A stretch of DNA of 64,000 nucleotides from G958295645 sp965242735 (lineage in GTDB: Bacteria; Gemmatimonadota; Gemmatimonadetes; Longimicrobiales; Gaopeijiaceae): NCBI GenBank assembly GCA_965242735.1, contig OZ251497.1:1178001-1242000 (forward strand), in the 5' to 3' direction. Made by a program: the position numbers and the translations under genes. This document shows, in pieces, positions 16,799-26,003 of this stretch (within the stretch, counting starts at the first letter, position 1; each line of letters begins with the position of its first letter). The notes under the pieces are model-generated. The model had not been told where the DNA came from, searched no databases, and saw nothing but the letters and a program-made list of their open reading frames with translations.

Positions 16799-16919
16799 TA
16801 TGCCTCCAGGCTTGCTGCGACATGTTTGGCGGTCATCGGCGACCGTCAAGCGGGTCCCTGCTCTTGGCTCATCGTGCCTCCAGGCTTGCTGCGACGTGTT
16901 TGGCGGTCATGCATGACCG
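16755..16919. repeat. Tandem array, period 74-75, with a palindrome and start signals in each unit
   Basis: Three copies share CTCCAGGCTTGCTGCGAC-type and TTTGGCGGTCAT-type blocks. Palindromes sit at 16755-16770 (CGGTCA TGGG TGACCG), 16830-16845 (imperfect) and 16904-16919 (CGGTCATGCATGACCG, perfect). On the minus strand two units carry GGAGG plus ATG: at 16798, used by the TonB receptor, and at 16872, which is out of frame with it. A diverged fourth unit continues to about 16960. Confidence 0.85.
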
Positions 16920-17081
16920 TCAAACCGGTCGCTGTTCTCGTCCGCCGCCTCCAGACTCGCCGCGACCGCCTTCGGCGCCGGACCGGGCGGTGCCGGCGCG
17001 CGCTCCGAACGCAGGGCAAGGGTCGGACGCGCGATGCGCATTAAAGTAAAACGATGTCGGGCGCGTCTTCGGCGCGACCGG

Positions 17082-19556
17082 CTACAAGTAGGCGTCGACG
17101 CGCATGTAGAACTGCCATCCGGAGTCGGTCCGCAGGCCGCCGCCCAGGTCGGCGGGGAAGCCCTTGGCCACGTCGAAGCGGACGCCGCCGGGGAGGACGA
17201 CCCCCGCGCCCGCCGATCGGTACTGCGTGCCCGACGCCGAGAGCCAATCGCCGAACAGAGACATGCGGCCCAGCCAGACTCGGCGCTGGACGTCCGCCCG
17301 ACCTCGCCACACGACGGCGGCGTGGCGACGGGCCACCACGTGGCCGCGCAGAACGTCTCCGGAGCGGTCCAGGAGCCATGGATCGACCCGGCGTCCGCCG
17401 CCCCACGTGCGCGCGCCGCCGCCCTCGAGTCCCAAGGACCATCCGCCGCCGCGTCCCACCACCAATGCGACGGCGCCCGCCGCGCGGACCGTCCGCTCGT
17501 CGCCCAAGGCTCCTTGCAGCGAGACCTCCCCGCCGCCTTGGAGACCCCGCTGCTTCGCGCCTCCCCACCAAGGCGCCCAGGTCGCCTCCGCCCCGGCCCT
17601 GCCTTTGCGCATGTCGGGACCGAGTTCGGAGTGTCGTTCGGCGAACAGTCGCAAGGCCAACGACTCGCGGTTCCTGCGGGCGGACGACAGCCGGAGCGTG
17701 ATGCCGTCCACCGCATTCCACTCGCGTTCGGGTTCGGCGCCGGCTGCCGAGTCCTCCGCAACGAGCCCGACGGGGCGCTGATCGCGGAACACGGACACGC
17801 GCAGCTTCCAGTCCGGAAACTCGCGCTCGACGGCCAGCGCCCCCTGCGGCTCGCGCAGCACGGTCCCCATTCGCACCGACGCGACGGCGCGGCCTGCGCG
17901 AAAGCGCCGCCAAAGGCGCGTGCCGACCGTGAACCCTTCTTGGCGGTTGTACCCGAGCAGCCGGAGCGTCAGGAGCGGGGGCTCGAAGAGCCAACGGCCG
18001 GACTCGCTCGCAACGCCGACGTCGGCGTCCGTCTCCAAAGCGGCCAGCTCGGAGGCCATTCTTCCGGCCTCGCCGCCGCCCGCCAGCGACACGTCGTCCC
18101 AGATGCCGTCGCCGAAGGGCTCCGCGGAGGCCGCGGTCGAATCCGGAGGCCAAACGATCCATTTCTGCGACGGATCGGCGCGCCCGGCCTCGTCGACTTG
18201 GTCTCCGGGCCGCGTCCAGCGCCGGGCCACTTGGGCAGCCGTTTCCGCGCCGCTCCCCGCCTCGCGAATCTCCTCGATCTCGAAGACGACTTGGCTCGAC
18301 ACCCGGCCGGAAAACGAGAAGTCCTGGAGGTCCTCGTTCGCGACCAACTCGTCCACGGGCGAGGCGAACCCCAGCCACGTGATGGAGCGCGGCAGCCAGT
18401 GCCGAGAATCCCACAGCGCGTAGTCGGCCACCACCGACGCGACGCCGATCTCCATCTTGGGCAGGGCGGAGCTGAAGGCCGCGTTGACCAGCCTTCGCCA
18501 GACGCTCGGCCCGTCTCCGGCCGAATCGGACGCCGCGGCCGCCCGCGCTTCCTCGTCGCCGGGGGCCGTGCTGCCCAAGTCCACGAAGACTCCGGGGCCC
18601 CGTCCTCCTTCGCAGGCCAGGCACCACACCAGCTCCTCGTCGATCCGCTTCGCGGGGCGAAACGCGATCCGCACGAGGCCGAAGGACTCGGCGTCGATCC
18701 ACATGACGGCGGCGAGAACCCCGACTTCGCGAGTTCTCGGCAAGGCGGCGACCGACACGGCCCGCACGGCCTCTCCACCGGGCAAGACGACCGACACCGT
18801 GTCGCCGGACCGGTAGCGATACAGGCGCTCGGCGCCGGGGTCGAGGGGCGATGCGAACTGCTTCTTGCGAGGATCGCCGTGCCGTGGGTCGTAGGCGTCC
18901 GGCAACATGGCCACGGCGTAGTCGAGCGGATTTCGCCAAGGATCGAGACCGCGGTTCTCGGCATTCAGGATGCCGTTCTCGCAGCCGTGCTGTCCTGCGA
19001 GAGCAGAATGCAGCGCCCAATGCTTGTCCAAGCGCACGACGCGGGCGTCGTCGCGCGACCACCTGTAGCGAAGTGACTGGCGGCACTCCTGCAGCATGTG
19101 GGTCGAGCGGCGCCCGACCAACTGCCATTGCTGTCTCTCGTGCACGCGAGCGGTGTAGGACGCGAGCGCGAGCCGAGCGGAGTCCTGGGCCGCGCGCGCG
19201 CCTTCGACGAGCGTCTGGGCCGCCGGGTCCAGGAAGGCGCTGGGCAAGTCGTCCGGCCCGGTTTGCTCGGGCGGCTGGGCTTGCGCGGCGCCGGCGGTTC
19301 CGAGGGAGGCCAAGCCGAGCAGGGCCAGTGCCGCTCCGGCCAGCCGCCCGAGTCGTTGAGGGTGCCCAGACCGAGCCAGCCCCAAGCCGTGCGGGTCGCC
19401 CAGCCCGGGCCAGCTGCCCAAGCTGCGCGGTCGTCCGCTCCGAGCCAGTTGCCCAAGCCGAGCCGGCCGCCCAAGTCGGGCCAGCTCGCCCTCGTCGCGC
19501 CAAGCCGGGCCAGTTGCCGAAGAACGGCCCCTTGTTCTTGTCGGACGAGTCGCCAT
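17082..19556 (-). CDS. Large unrecognised outer-membrane barrel protein
   Basis: I do not recognise this family. The frame is long, uses G/C-rich third positions, and has a signal-peptide core (AGAALALLGLASLGTAGAAQAQ). The C-terminal 400 or so residues alternate polar and hydrophobic with many Trp/Arg/Gly turns and end in FYMRVDAYL, like an outer-membrane barrel of a surface-antigen type. The middle contains a cysteine pair (WCLACEGG), a possible disulfide. The N-terminus before the signal core is a repeated Ala-Arg-Leu-Gly-Arg-Pro stretch (about 19345-19520) coded by an imperfect minisatellite. The start is therefore unsure: ATG 19556 gives 824 residues, TTG 19385 gives 767 with a cleaner signal peptide. 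It is divergent from the SDR gene. Confidence 0.65.
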   Translation of the reverse strand: MATRPTRTRGRSSATGPAWRDEGELARLGRPARLGQLARSGRPRSLGSWPGLGDPHGLGLARSGHPQRLGRLAGAALALLGLASLGTAGAAQAQPPEQTGPDDLPSAFLDPAAQTLVEGARAAQDSARLALASYTARVHERQQWQLVGRRSTHMLQECRQSLRYRWSRDDARVVRLDKHWALHSALAGQHGCENGILNAENRGLDPWRNPLDYAVAMLPDAYDPRHGDPRKKQFASPLDPGAERLYRYRSGDTVSVVLPGGEAVRAVSVAALPRTREVGVLAAVMWIDAESFGLVRIAFRPAKRIDEELVWCLACEGGRGPGVFVDLGSTAPGDEEARAAAASDSAGDGPSVWRRLVNAAFSSALPKMEIGVASVVADYALWDSRHWLPRSITWLGFASPVDELVANEDLQDFSFSGRVSSQVVFEIEEIREAGSGAETAAQVARRWTRPGDQVDEAGRADPSQKWIVWPPDSTAASAEPFGDGIWDDVSLAGGGEAGRMASELAALETDADVGVASESGRWLFEPPLLTLRLLGYNRQEGFTVGTRLWRRFRAGRAVASVRMGTVLREPQGALAVEREFPDWKLRVSVFRDQRPVGLVAEDSAAGAEPEREWNAVDGITLRLSSARRNRESLALRLFAERHSELGPDMRKGRAGAEATWAPWWGGAKQRGLQGGGEVSLQGALGDERTVRAAGAVALVVGRGGGWSLGLEGGGARTWGGGRRVDPWLLDRSGDVLRGHVVARRHAAVVWRGRADVQRRVWLGRMSLFGDWLSASGTQYRSAGAGVVLPGGVRFDVAKGFPADLGGGLRTDSGWQFYMRVDAYL

Positions 19557-19654
19557 GCGGCAATTTCGACGGAACGCGAACGGCGCCGCAACCGAGCGGA
19601 CGCCCTTCCCGCGCCGCGCCCTTGTGCCCACGCGTCCTCCACCGGAGAGCCCTC

Positions 19655-20632
19655 GTGAACCCAGACGCTTCGCCGAACCGTTCCGCGCCCGGTCCCATCG
19701 CGATCACGGGCGCCAACAGGGGACTCGGGCTGGCCGCGGCCCGTTGGGTGGCCGAGCGCGGGCACGCCGTGGCTCTGCTCTGCCGAAGCGAGGAGCGGGG
19801 CAGGGCGGCGGCGGCCTCGTTGCCCCGTCCGGCCGGGCCGAGCGCGCACTGCGTGGTCGAAATCGACTTGGCTTCGCTGGCGTCCGTGCGACGGGCGGCC
19901 GAGCGCGTGACGGCCTTGGGGACCTTGGGTGGACTGGTCAACAACGCGGCCGTCATCCCGCAGGACCGCGCGGAGAGTCGCGACGGCTTCGAACTCCAGC
20001 TCGCGGTCACGCACCTGGGCCACTTCCTGCTGACGGCGCTGCTGACGGACTCACTCCGCCGGGGCGTGACCGAGCGGGCCGGTCCGGGCGGGCGCGTGCG
20101 CGTCGCCACGGTCTCTTCCGGCGCGCACCACGGCCCCGCGTTCGACTTCGACGACATCGATTTCCGGCGCCGGTCCTATCGCCCCTTGGTCTCCTACCAG
20201 CAGAGCAAGCTGGCCAACGTCCTGTTCACGCTGGCCTTGGCGCGGCGCGTGGCGGGCACCGGACTGGAAGCGGTCGCGCTCAGCCCGGGCGTCTGGGACA
20301 CGGCGCTCTTCCACGACTACGCCAAGGGCGCGTCCTTTGGCGGCCTGCCCCACGCGTCTCCGATCGACGAGCGGGCGGGCCGCATCGTGGGCAGCTTGGT
20401 GGCGGGCCGCGCGGACGAGGACCTGAACGGGGCGTACATGAGCGAGCTGGAGCGCGCGTCGCCGTCGGAGGCCGCCTTGGGCGAGGAAGCCCAGGAGCGG
20501 CTGTGGGCGTGGAGCGAGCGGGCCGCCGGGCTTTCTTCGAACGCGGGGCCAGCGGCCGAGCGTGCAGGACTGGCCGGGCTTCAGGGCGACGGCGCCGGCC
20601 CGCGCGCCGCACCGCCCGGAGGGAACGTCTGA
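19655..20632 (+). CDS. Short-chain dehydrogenase/reductase
   Basis: Classical SDR oxidoreductase of 325 residues. The NAD(P)-binding motif TGANRGLG is at 18-25, the structural motif NNAA at 96-99, the catalytic Ser at 154 or 155 (TVSSGAHHG), and the YxxxK pair at Tyr181/Lys185 (YQQSKLANV). The Arg in the glycine motif and CRSEE after beta-2 suggest NADP(H). The retinol dehydrogenase/WW-domain oxidoreductase-like subgroup fits the SYQQSKLANVLF wording; substrate unknown. GTG 19655 is chosen because GGAGAG stands five bases upstream and the Rossmann fold starts soon after. The C-terminal 30 residues are Ala/Gly/Pro-rich and probably disordered. It lies three bases before glyS and is likely co-transcribed with it. 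Confidence 0.9.
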   Translation: MNPDASPNRSAPGPIAITGANRGLGLAAARWVAERGHAVALLCRSEERGRAAAASLPRPAGPSAHCVVEIDLASLASVRRAAERVTALGTLGGLVNNAAVIPQDRAESRDGFELQLAVTHLGHFLLTALLTDSLRRGVTERAGPGGRVRVATVSSGAHHGPAFDFDDIDFRRRSYRPLVSYQQSKLANVLFTLALARRVAGTGLEAVALSPGVWDTALFHDYAKGASFGGLPHASPIDERAGRIVGSLVAGRADEDLNGAYMSELERASPSEAALGEEAQERLWAWSERAAGLSSNAGPAAERAGLAGLQGDGAGPRAAPPGGNV

Positions 20633-20635
20633 GCC

Positions 20636-21970
20636 ATGCCGGACCGCATGGACCGCATCGTCTCGCTGTGCAAGCGGCGCGGCTTCGTCTTCCAGTCCTC
20701 CGAGATCTACGGCGGGGCGGCGTCGGTTTGGGACTACGGCCCGCTGGGCGTCGAGCTGCGCCGAAACGTCGCCGACGCCTGGTGGTCCGCCATGGTGCAC
20801 GCCCGCGACGACGTGGAGGGACTGGACGCGGGCATCCTCATGCACCCGCGCGTCTGGGAAGCGTCCGGACACGTGGGCGGCTTTGCCGATCCGCTGGTCG
20901 AGTGCAAGGTCTGCAAGCGCCGCTGGCGGGCGGACCACTTGGCCGGGAGCGCCTGTCCCCGCAAGCCGTCGCGGGCGCCCGGAGAGCACGGCGACTGCGA
21001 GATCGACGAGCCTCGCCTCTTCAACCTCATGTTCAAGACGTTCATGGGACCCGTCGAGGAGGACGCGTCCGTGGTCTACCTGCGGCCCGAAACCGCCCAG
21101 GGCAGCTACGTCAACTTCCTCAACGTGCAGCAGACGTCCCGGCAGCGCGTGCCCTTCGGGATCGCCCAGCTGGGCAAGGCGTTCCGCAACGAGATCACGC
21201 CGGGCAACTTCATCTTCCGCACCCGCGAGTTCGAACAGGCCGAGATGCAGTACTTCGTCGAGCCCGGAGCGGACGACGAGTGGTTCGCGTATTGGCGCGA
21301 CCAGCGGCTGGCTTGGCACTGCGACATGGGCGTCCGCCGCGAGAAGCTCCGCCTGGCCGAGCACGGGCCGGACCAGCTGGCCCACTATGCCAAGGCCGCC
21401 TTGGACATCGAATACGAATTCCCCTTCGGCTGGCAGGAGCTCGAAGGCGTCCACAACCGCACCGACTTCGACCTCTCGCGCCACCAGGACTTCTCCGGCA
21501 AGCGGCTGCTCTACGTCGATCCGGGATCGGGCAAGCGCTTCCTGCCCTACGTCGTGGAGACGGCGATGGGCGTGGGCCGCGCCGTGCTCGTGCTGCTGGT
21601 GGACGCCTACCGCGAAGAGGAGGTCGCCGGCGAGCCGCGCGTCGTCCTGGGCCTGCATCCCCGCGTGGCGCCCGTCAAGGCCGCCGTCTTCCCGCTGGTC
21701 AAGAAGCACGGCATGCCCGAGACCGCCGCCGCCCTCCACGAGACCCTCCGCCGCGAGCGCATCCCCTCCTTCCACGACGTGGCCGGCTCCATCGGCCGTC
21801 GCTACCGCCGCCAGGACGAAGCGGGCACGCCCTGGTGCGTCACCGTGGACGGCGACACCGCGGAAGACCGCAGCGTCACCATCCGAGACCGCGACACCCT
21901 GGCCCAGGAACGCGTGGGGCTGGACCACGTGGTGGGGTGGATTCGAGAGCGGCTGCACGGGCTCGGATAG
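20636..21970 (+). CDS. glyS: Glycyl-tRNA synthetase, alpha2 type
   Basis: Class II aminoacyl-tRNA synthetase that charges tRNA-Gly. At 444 residues it belongs to the homodimeric single-chain form, not the alpha/beta GlyQ/GlyS form. Seen: N-terminal RRGFVFQSSEIYGG and WDYGPLGVELRRN, the zinc-type cluster CKVCKRRWRADH...CPRK, YLRPETAQG, motif 2 with FRNEITPGNFIFRTREFEQ, the SGKRLLYV insertion and motif 3 PYVVETAMGVGRAVLVLL. An anticodon-binding domain (VVLGLHPRVAPVKAAVFPL) closes the protein. ATG 20636 follows the SDR stop by three bases. A true core gene, it marks the left border of the low-GC cassette that starts about 500 bases on. Confidence 0.96.
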   Translation: MPDRMDRIVSLCKRRGFVFQSSEIYGGAASVWDYGPLGVELRRNVADAWWSAMVHARDDVEGLDAGILMHPRVWEASGHVGGFADPLVECKVCKRRWRADHLAGSACPRKPSRAPGEHGDCEIDEPRLFNLMFKTFMGPVEEDASVVYLRPETAQGSYVNFLNVQQTSRQRVPFGIAQLGKAFRNEITPGNFIFRTREFEQAEMQYFVEPGADDEWFAYWRDQRLAWHCDMGVRREKLRLAEHGPDQLAHYAKAALDIEYEFPFGWQELEGVHNRTDFDLSRHQDFSGKRLLYVDPGSGKRFLPYVVETAMGVGRAVLVLLVDAYREEEVAGEPRVVLGLHPRVAPVKAAVFPLVKKHGMPETAAALHETLRRERIPSFHDVAGSIGRRYRRQDEAGTPWCVTVDGDTAEDRSVTIRDRDTLAQERVGLDHVVGWIRERLHGLG

Positions 21971-22481
21971 ACGGGCTGACCGCCGGAGTGGTCGGCGGGC
22001 CATGGGCGGAGAAGGCCGCAAGCAGATTCGTCGAGAAAGCGTGGCGCCAGGCAATGTCGGCGCGGTCGCGCCCGGAAAGGGACGGGGGCCGAGAACGTCG
22101 ATGGACACGGGGACGATGCGCCCGTGGTCTGTTGCGAGGTGGTCCCTCCCTGGACCCCGGGTGTCGCCCGAATTCGGGGCGAACGGGCCAGTTCTGCTGT
22201 CTCGGCTGGGTCTCATCCCCCCAAGACCTTGGCCAGGGCTTCTGCCTGGTGCAAGGACGTCTGCCGGCGGTGGTGGCCATGCCGTGCGGACCGGTAGATT
22301 CATGCCCTTCGTCTCGCGGACTCCAACCTGGCAGAACAATCGGCTTGTTGGCCTGGTGGCCCCCGACACCGCCAACGATGCCCACAAGATGAACGCCCTG
22401 ACTAGGAATCTTGACATCGATAGCTAGATGCGCGACCATTCCCGTCCCTACCCGTCCGCCCCACAACGATCCAGTACAGCC
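21971..22481. other. Intergenic boundary between glyS and the low-GC cassette
   Basis: About 510 bases with no gene I can support. A short CCGCC/GGCGG inverted repeat just after the glyS stop is the only terminator-like element, without a T-run. A plus-strand frame ending at 22427 and a minus-strand frame both stay open but match nothing I recognise. G+C falls from left to right, so this is the likely insertion junction of the cassette. Confidence 0.5.
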
Positions 22482-23588
22482 ATGGTGTCCAGTCCGTCCC
22501 GCCCGGTCAGCCAAGTCCCGCTCTCGCAGCTCCGCCTTGATCGCGAGAATCCTCGCCTGCTTGGGCAAGCTAAAAAAGACTCCGAAGAGGCCATGATAGC
22601 CCGGTTGTATCGTACCGCCGAGCTGGACGAGCTTCTCCAGTCCATTTCCACCAATGGCTACCTTGACATTGAACCATTGGTCGTGACAGACGCGGACGAT
22701 GGCACCTTGATCGTTTTGGAGGGAAACAGGAGGCTTGCCACGCTGCGTCTGCTCTCCGACCCGACGCTTGCCGATCGCATTCGTCGTCAGGAACATGTCG
22801 AGATTCAGGTGCCCCCTGCGGATGCAGTAGTATCTGCGACTTTCAGGTTTTTGTCCGTGTATAAAGTCGCTAGCCGAAGCGAGGCTCGCACGTTCATCGG
22901 GTTCAAGCACATTAACGGCCCGGCAAAGTGGAACGCGTACGCCAAGGCCAAGTTTGCATCTGATTGGCACAAGTCGGGAATCGGGCTTAGACAGATAGCT
23001 CGCGCGATCGGAGATAGACACGACACGATAAAGCGTATGGTCTTTGCAATATATGTGTTGGAGCAAATCGAGTTCGAAATCAAAGATGTCGCCGCACCCA
23101 AGTTCAATTTTTCCCATTTGTATACCGCCTTGGCGCGATCTCAGTACATGAGTTTCCTCGACATCAAAACTTCGTGGGCAAAGTATGATCCGGAGCCCAA
23201 TCCGGTGCCAGCAGATCACTTAGCACAATTACGTGACGTTCTGACATGGATATATGGTTCTCGTCGCGACGGTGTTCAGCCCGTCATACGTGTGCAGAAT
23301 CCCGACATCAAGCGACTTGGTGAAGTTCTAGCTAGCGGCGAGGCTGTACACATTTTGCGCATTCAGGCCGATCTCGACTTGGCGCATGCCGCTACTGAGT
23401 CCGTGGACACTCGATTCACCGCTTCGCTTTTCCGAGCTCGTCACCACATTCGCGATGCGGCCAGTACACTCCGAGCCTACGATGGACGAGACGAATCGCT
23501 CGTAAATGTCGCGGAAGATATTATCGAAACAGCCAATAGCGTTCATCTTAGCATGCTCCGGAAGTGTCGGAAATCGGCATTGACATGA
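22482..23588 (+). CDS. ParB/Srx-domain protein
   Basis: The N-terminal 150 residues carry a ParB-like nuclease/CTPase-type domain: VSQVPLSQLRLDRENPRL, then a DELLQSISTNGYLDIEPLVV segment and LIVLEGNRRLATLRLL with the conserved GNRR (ParB box II type). A helix-turn-helix region is suggested by GIGLRQIARAIGDRHDTIKRM. The rest is helical and unrecognised. Such domains bind DNA or act as nucleases in partition, phage and defence loci. Base composition is clearly lower in G+C than the flanks, as in the two following genes. ATG 22482 puts the domain near the N-terminus; ATG 22428 is in frame. The stop overlaps the next gene as ATGA, so translation is probably coupled. Confidence 0.78.
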   Translation: MVSSPSRPVSQVPLSQLRLDRENPRLLGQAKKDSEEAMIARLYRTAELDELLQSISTNGYLDIEPLVVTDADDGTLIVLEGNRRLATLRLLSDPTLADRIRRQEHVEIQVPPADAVVSATFRFLSVYKVASRSEARTFIGFKHINGPAKWNAYAKAKFASDWHKSGIGLRQIARAIGDRHDTIKRMVFAIYVLEQIEFEIKDVAAPKFNFSHLYTALARSQYMSFLDIKTSWAKYDPEPNPVPADHLAQLRDVLTWIYGSRRDGVQPVIRVQNPDIKRLGEVLASGEAVHILRIQADLDLAHAATESVDTRFTASLFRARHHIRDAASTLRAYDGRDESLVNVAEDIIETANSVHLSMLRKCRKSALT

Positions 23589-24646
23589 TACCGCTATACT
23601 TTCCTATCGACGAAGTCGTAGGCACGACGGTCAATTTTGACTTGGCAGCTGATTTCTTGGAACTAGCAGCCTTCTCGTCGACTACCTCAAGCGCAGCGAC
23701 CTCCGTAGTCGCCAACGAGGCTTCCATTGGAGCATTTGATGATCACAGTAGTGTATCGGAAGAGATGGAGGGTGACGGCGAAAACCCCAACGTAGAGGAT
23801 TTGATGCTTGGCACGGTGCACTGCCTTGTTCAACGCCGAGATCTGCTGAATGATCTGTACCCCTTTGATTTGGGTCCACAAGGCGACATTCTCAAGTATC
23901 GTAGATTGCCATGTGCAGATGAACGCCAGTCGATCGGTAGATCGGCATATATGCTTTGCTTGTTGCTTTCGAACCTTAGGTCGGTGTCTCCGATACTAGA
24001 CGGATCGGCTCTTCACCCAGATGGGCGGCAGGAACAAAAACTTAGACGATTTTTTCAGTACTTCGCGACCGCGGCGGTGGCGGCCGACATAGGAGGTGAT
24101 GCTTGGTCGTTTGGGTTCCCACGGCCAGATGGTTCAGGCTTTATTGATAAATTGACGGAGATTTGGACTAAGATAGGCGATGGCACAGTGCAACCGCAGC
24201 CAGGTGCACCGAACCAGCCGAAGGACGATCAGATTGACGTCTTTGCGGCTCGGAGCCAGAAAGATGGCCTTCCAGGATTTCTTATCGTCGCTGCTCAGGT
24301 GGCCACCGGTCAGAGCTATCGGAAAAAATCGATCAAGGGTCATGTTGACGCGTTTCGGAAGCGTTGGTATTCGCATCAGCCCGTGACGGATTTTGTTGCA
24401 TATATGGTTGTCCCTTTCGTGATTGACAAGGAGACGTTTATCGATACGGTCCGATTGGCCGGAAATTTGCTCCATCGAACGAGAGTGACCGTGAGGGCTG
24501 CTGAAGCGGCGAAACTTCGGCCTCATAGAAACATTGAGGGGTACGAATCTATGATTGAAGCTGCTCGATGGATTGCACGTTATCGAGATACGGTCATGGC
24601 GACAGATGGGCGACATGGCGGACGGGCGGCAGCAGATACGTCCTGA
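23585..24646 (+). CDS. Putative PD-(D/E)XK nuclease of the ParB-methylase cassette
   Basis: No named family is recognised. A restriction-endonuclease-like core is suggested in the middle by DDQIDVFAARSQKDG followed by GFLIVAAQVATGQSYRKKS: an Asp before a strand, then a strand ending in a Gln-x-x-x-Gly in the place usually held by E-x-K, as in several Mrr-like and type II enzymes. The conserved-looking WxxFGFPRPDG segment lies just before it. ATG 23585 is chosen because it overlaps the ParB-like stop as ATGA; GTG 23564 is an upstream alternative. The N-terminal 80 residues are acidic and Ser-rich, perhaps disordered. Low G+C and its place between a ParB-like gene and an adenine methylase suggest the cutting partner of a modification system. 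Function inferred. Confidence 0.6.
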   Translation: MIPLYFPIDEVVGTTVNFDLAADFLELAAFSSTTSSAATSVVANEASIGAFDDHSSVSEEMEGDGENPNVEDLMLGTVHCLVQRRDLLNDLYPFDLGPQGDILKYRRLPCADERQSIGRSAYMLCLLLSNLRSVSPILDGSALHPDGRQEQKLRRFFQYFATAAVAADIGGDAWSFGFPRPDGSGFIDKLTEIWTKIGDGTVQPQPGAPNQPKDDQIDVFAARSQKDGLPGFLIVAAQVATGQSYRKKSIKGHVDAFRKRWYSHQPVTDFVAYMVVPFVIDKETFIDTVRLAGNLLHRTRVTVRAAEAAKLRPHRNIEGYESMIEAARWIARYRDTVMATDGRHGGRAAADTS

Positions 24647-24780
24647 TGTTTGGGTGAAGGCTCAACGGGGAGACGGATGGCAGCGGCGAGCGATTGCGCA
24701 AGTGGGCTCGGCGACGCATTGGGGCGGAGCATCGGCAACGCTGTTCTAGTGTTTAGTGCCAGCCAGCGATCCAGACGCGA

Positions 24781-25674
24781 GTGTCGATGAAGTCGGCTGC
24801 GAGTTCTGGAACGGCATCGGCAGAACCGAGATGGATTAGTCCGCTTCGGTATCCGGGAGGGAAGGCAAGTTTGGTGGAGTTGTTGGGGAAAACGATACAA
24901 GCTAATGGGGTGTTCCAGAGGCCATATTATGAACCGTTCGTCGGCGGCGGAGGCGCGGCATTGGGCCTTCTTCAGAAAGGCGCGGTGTCTGCCGTGCATT
25001 TGAACGATTACGATCCGTGTGTTTACGCTTTTTGGAAGGCGATTCTCGAGCAGTCGGCGCGGTTTGAGAAAGCGATTGGAGAAGTGCCCTTGACAATTGA
25101 AGAATGGCAAAGACAGAAATCTGTATACAAAGATGCATCGCACAGAAAGAGAAAATCATTTGCTTTAGGATTTGCAACCTTTTTCTTGAACCGTTGTAGT
25201 CGATCTGGCATTATATTTGGCTCGGCGCCGATAGGCGGGTATAGGCAAGATGGTAGATGGAAGATCGATGCACGGTTTAATCGGATAGGTTTGATTGAAC
25301 GCGTATGGTGGCTGACGAAGCATCGCGACAGGATTTCTATTTCAAATGACGATGCTTTGGATTTCTTGAGGAACGGTGTTCCGCAGGGCAATGATCGAAA
25401 AATGGTATTCGTGTATCTTGACCCACCGTACTACACGCATGGACGACGCTTGTATTTTAATTCGTATCGAGATGACGATCATCGCAAGCTGGCACGATAC
25501 ATGAAACGCCAGCGTACTCTCAAATGGATTATGTCTTACGACGACAGTGACTTTATTCGAGCTCTCTATGGCGACATGATCCGAAGCCATAAGGGGATGC
25601 AGTATAGTTTGCAAAAGAGGAATTGGACACGGGAATTGCTTATCGCGCCGGTATATGTCGACTTGCCAAACTGA
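24781..25674 (+). CDS. D12-class N6-adenine DNA methyltransferase
   Basis: Dam/DpnM-type (D12 class) methylase of about 297 residues that moves a methyl group from S-adenosylmethionine to adenine N6. Seen: the N-terminal RYPGGKASLVELL, the SAM-binding motif I EPFVGGGGAALGLL, the acidic LNDYDPCVY strand, the CSRSGIIFGSAPIGG recognition-region segment, and the catalytic DPPYYTHGRRLY. The target site cannot be read. GTG 24781 and ATG 24787 are both possible starts; neither has a clear ribosome-binding site. G+C is strikingly low (21 of 60 in 25141-25200), far below the flanks, indicating recent transfer. It ends the cassette and faces the STAND ATPase gene tail to tail. Confidence 0.9.
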   Translation: MSMKSAASSGTASAEPRWISPLRYPGGKASLVELLGKTIQANGVFQRPYYEPFVGGGGAALGLLQKGAVSAVHLNDYDPCVYAFWKAILEQSARFEKAIGEVPLTIEEWQRQKSVYKDASHRKRKSFALGFATFFLNRCSRSGIIFGSAPIGGYRQDGRWKIDARFNRIGLIERVWWLTKHRDRISISNDDALDFLRNGVPQGNDRKMVFVYLDPPYYTHGRRLYFNSYRDDDHRKLARYMKRQRTLKWIMSYDDSDFIRALYGDMIRSHKGMQYSLQKRNWTRELLIAPVYVDLPN

Positions 25675-26003
25675 TTTGAGGGACGAGGAGTGTGAGCAAT
25701 TGGCATTTTTAACATGGCGTACGAGCTGGTCAGGAAGCGGTAGGCAGTTGGATTCGCCATCGTGCGGGGAGATGTCCAGCATATGCAGCCGGGCGTGCTC
25801 GTGGGAGATGGAAGGGGGCTGCATCGGAGCCGCCGTGACGCCGTCCGGGAGCACAGCGGTCTGCGCGGGCGGTCGGTGGGCCGGAACGGTGCCACCATCC
25901 GTCACCATCTCGGAGGCGACGGTCCACGCCCTCCGAAGCATGGCCGTGGACATCGACACGGTGGCAATTTGGTCTGAGGCCGCGCTTCCGCCACAGGAGC
26001 CGG
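25675..26003. other. Convergent intergenic region between the methylase and the STAND ATPase
   Basis: About 330 bases where G+C rises back to the background. A minus-strand frame here (about 25690-25950) reads smoothly and could be a worn gene remnant, but I recognise no family and it has no start signals. No T-run terminator is visible for either gene. Confidence 0.4.

Noticed and set aside
25690..25950. Possible minus-strand gene or gene remnant between the methylase and STAND genes
   Set aside because: The frame reads smoothly but matches no family, has no start signals, and is short. Kept only as a note in the intergenic entry.
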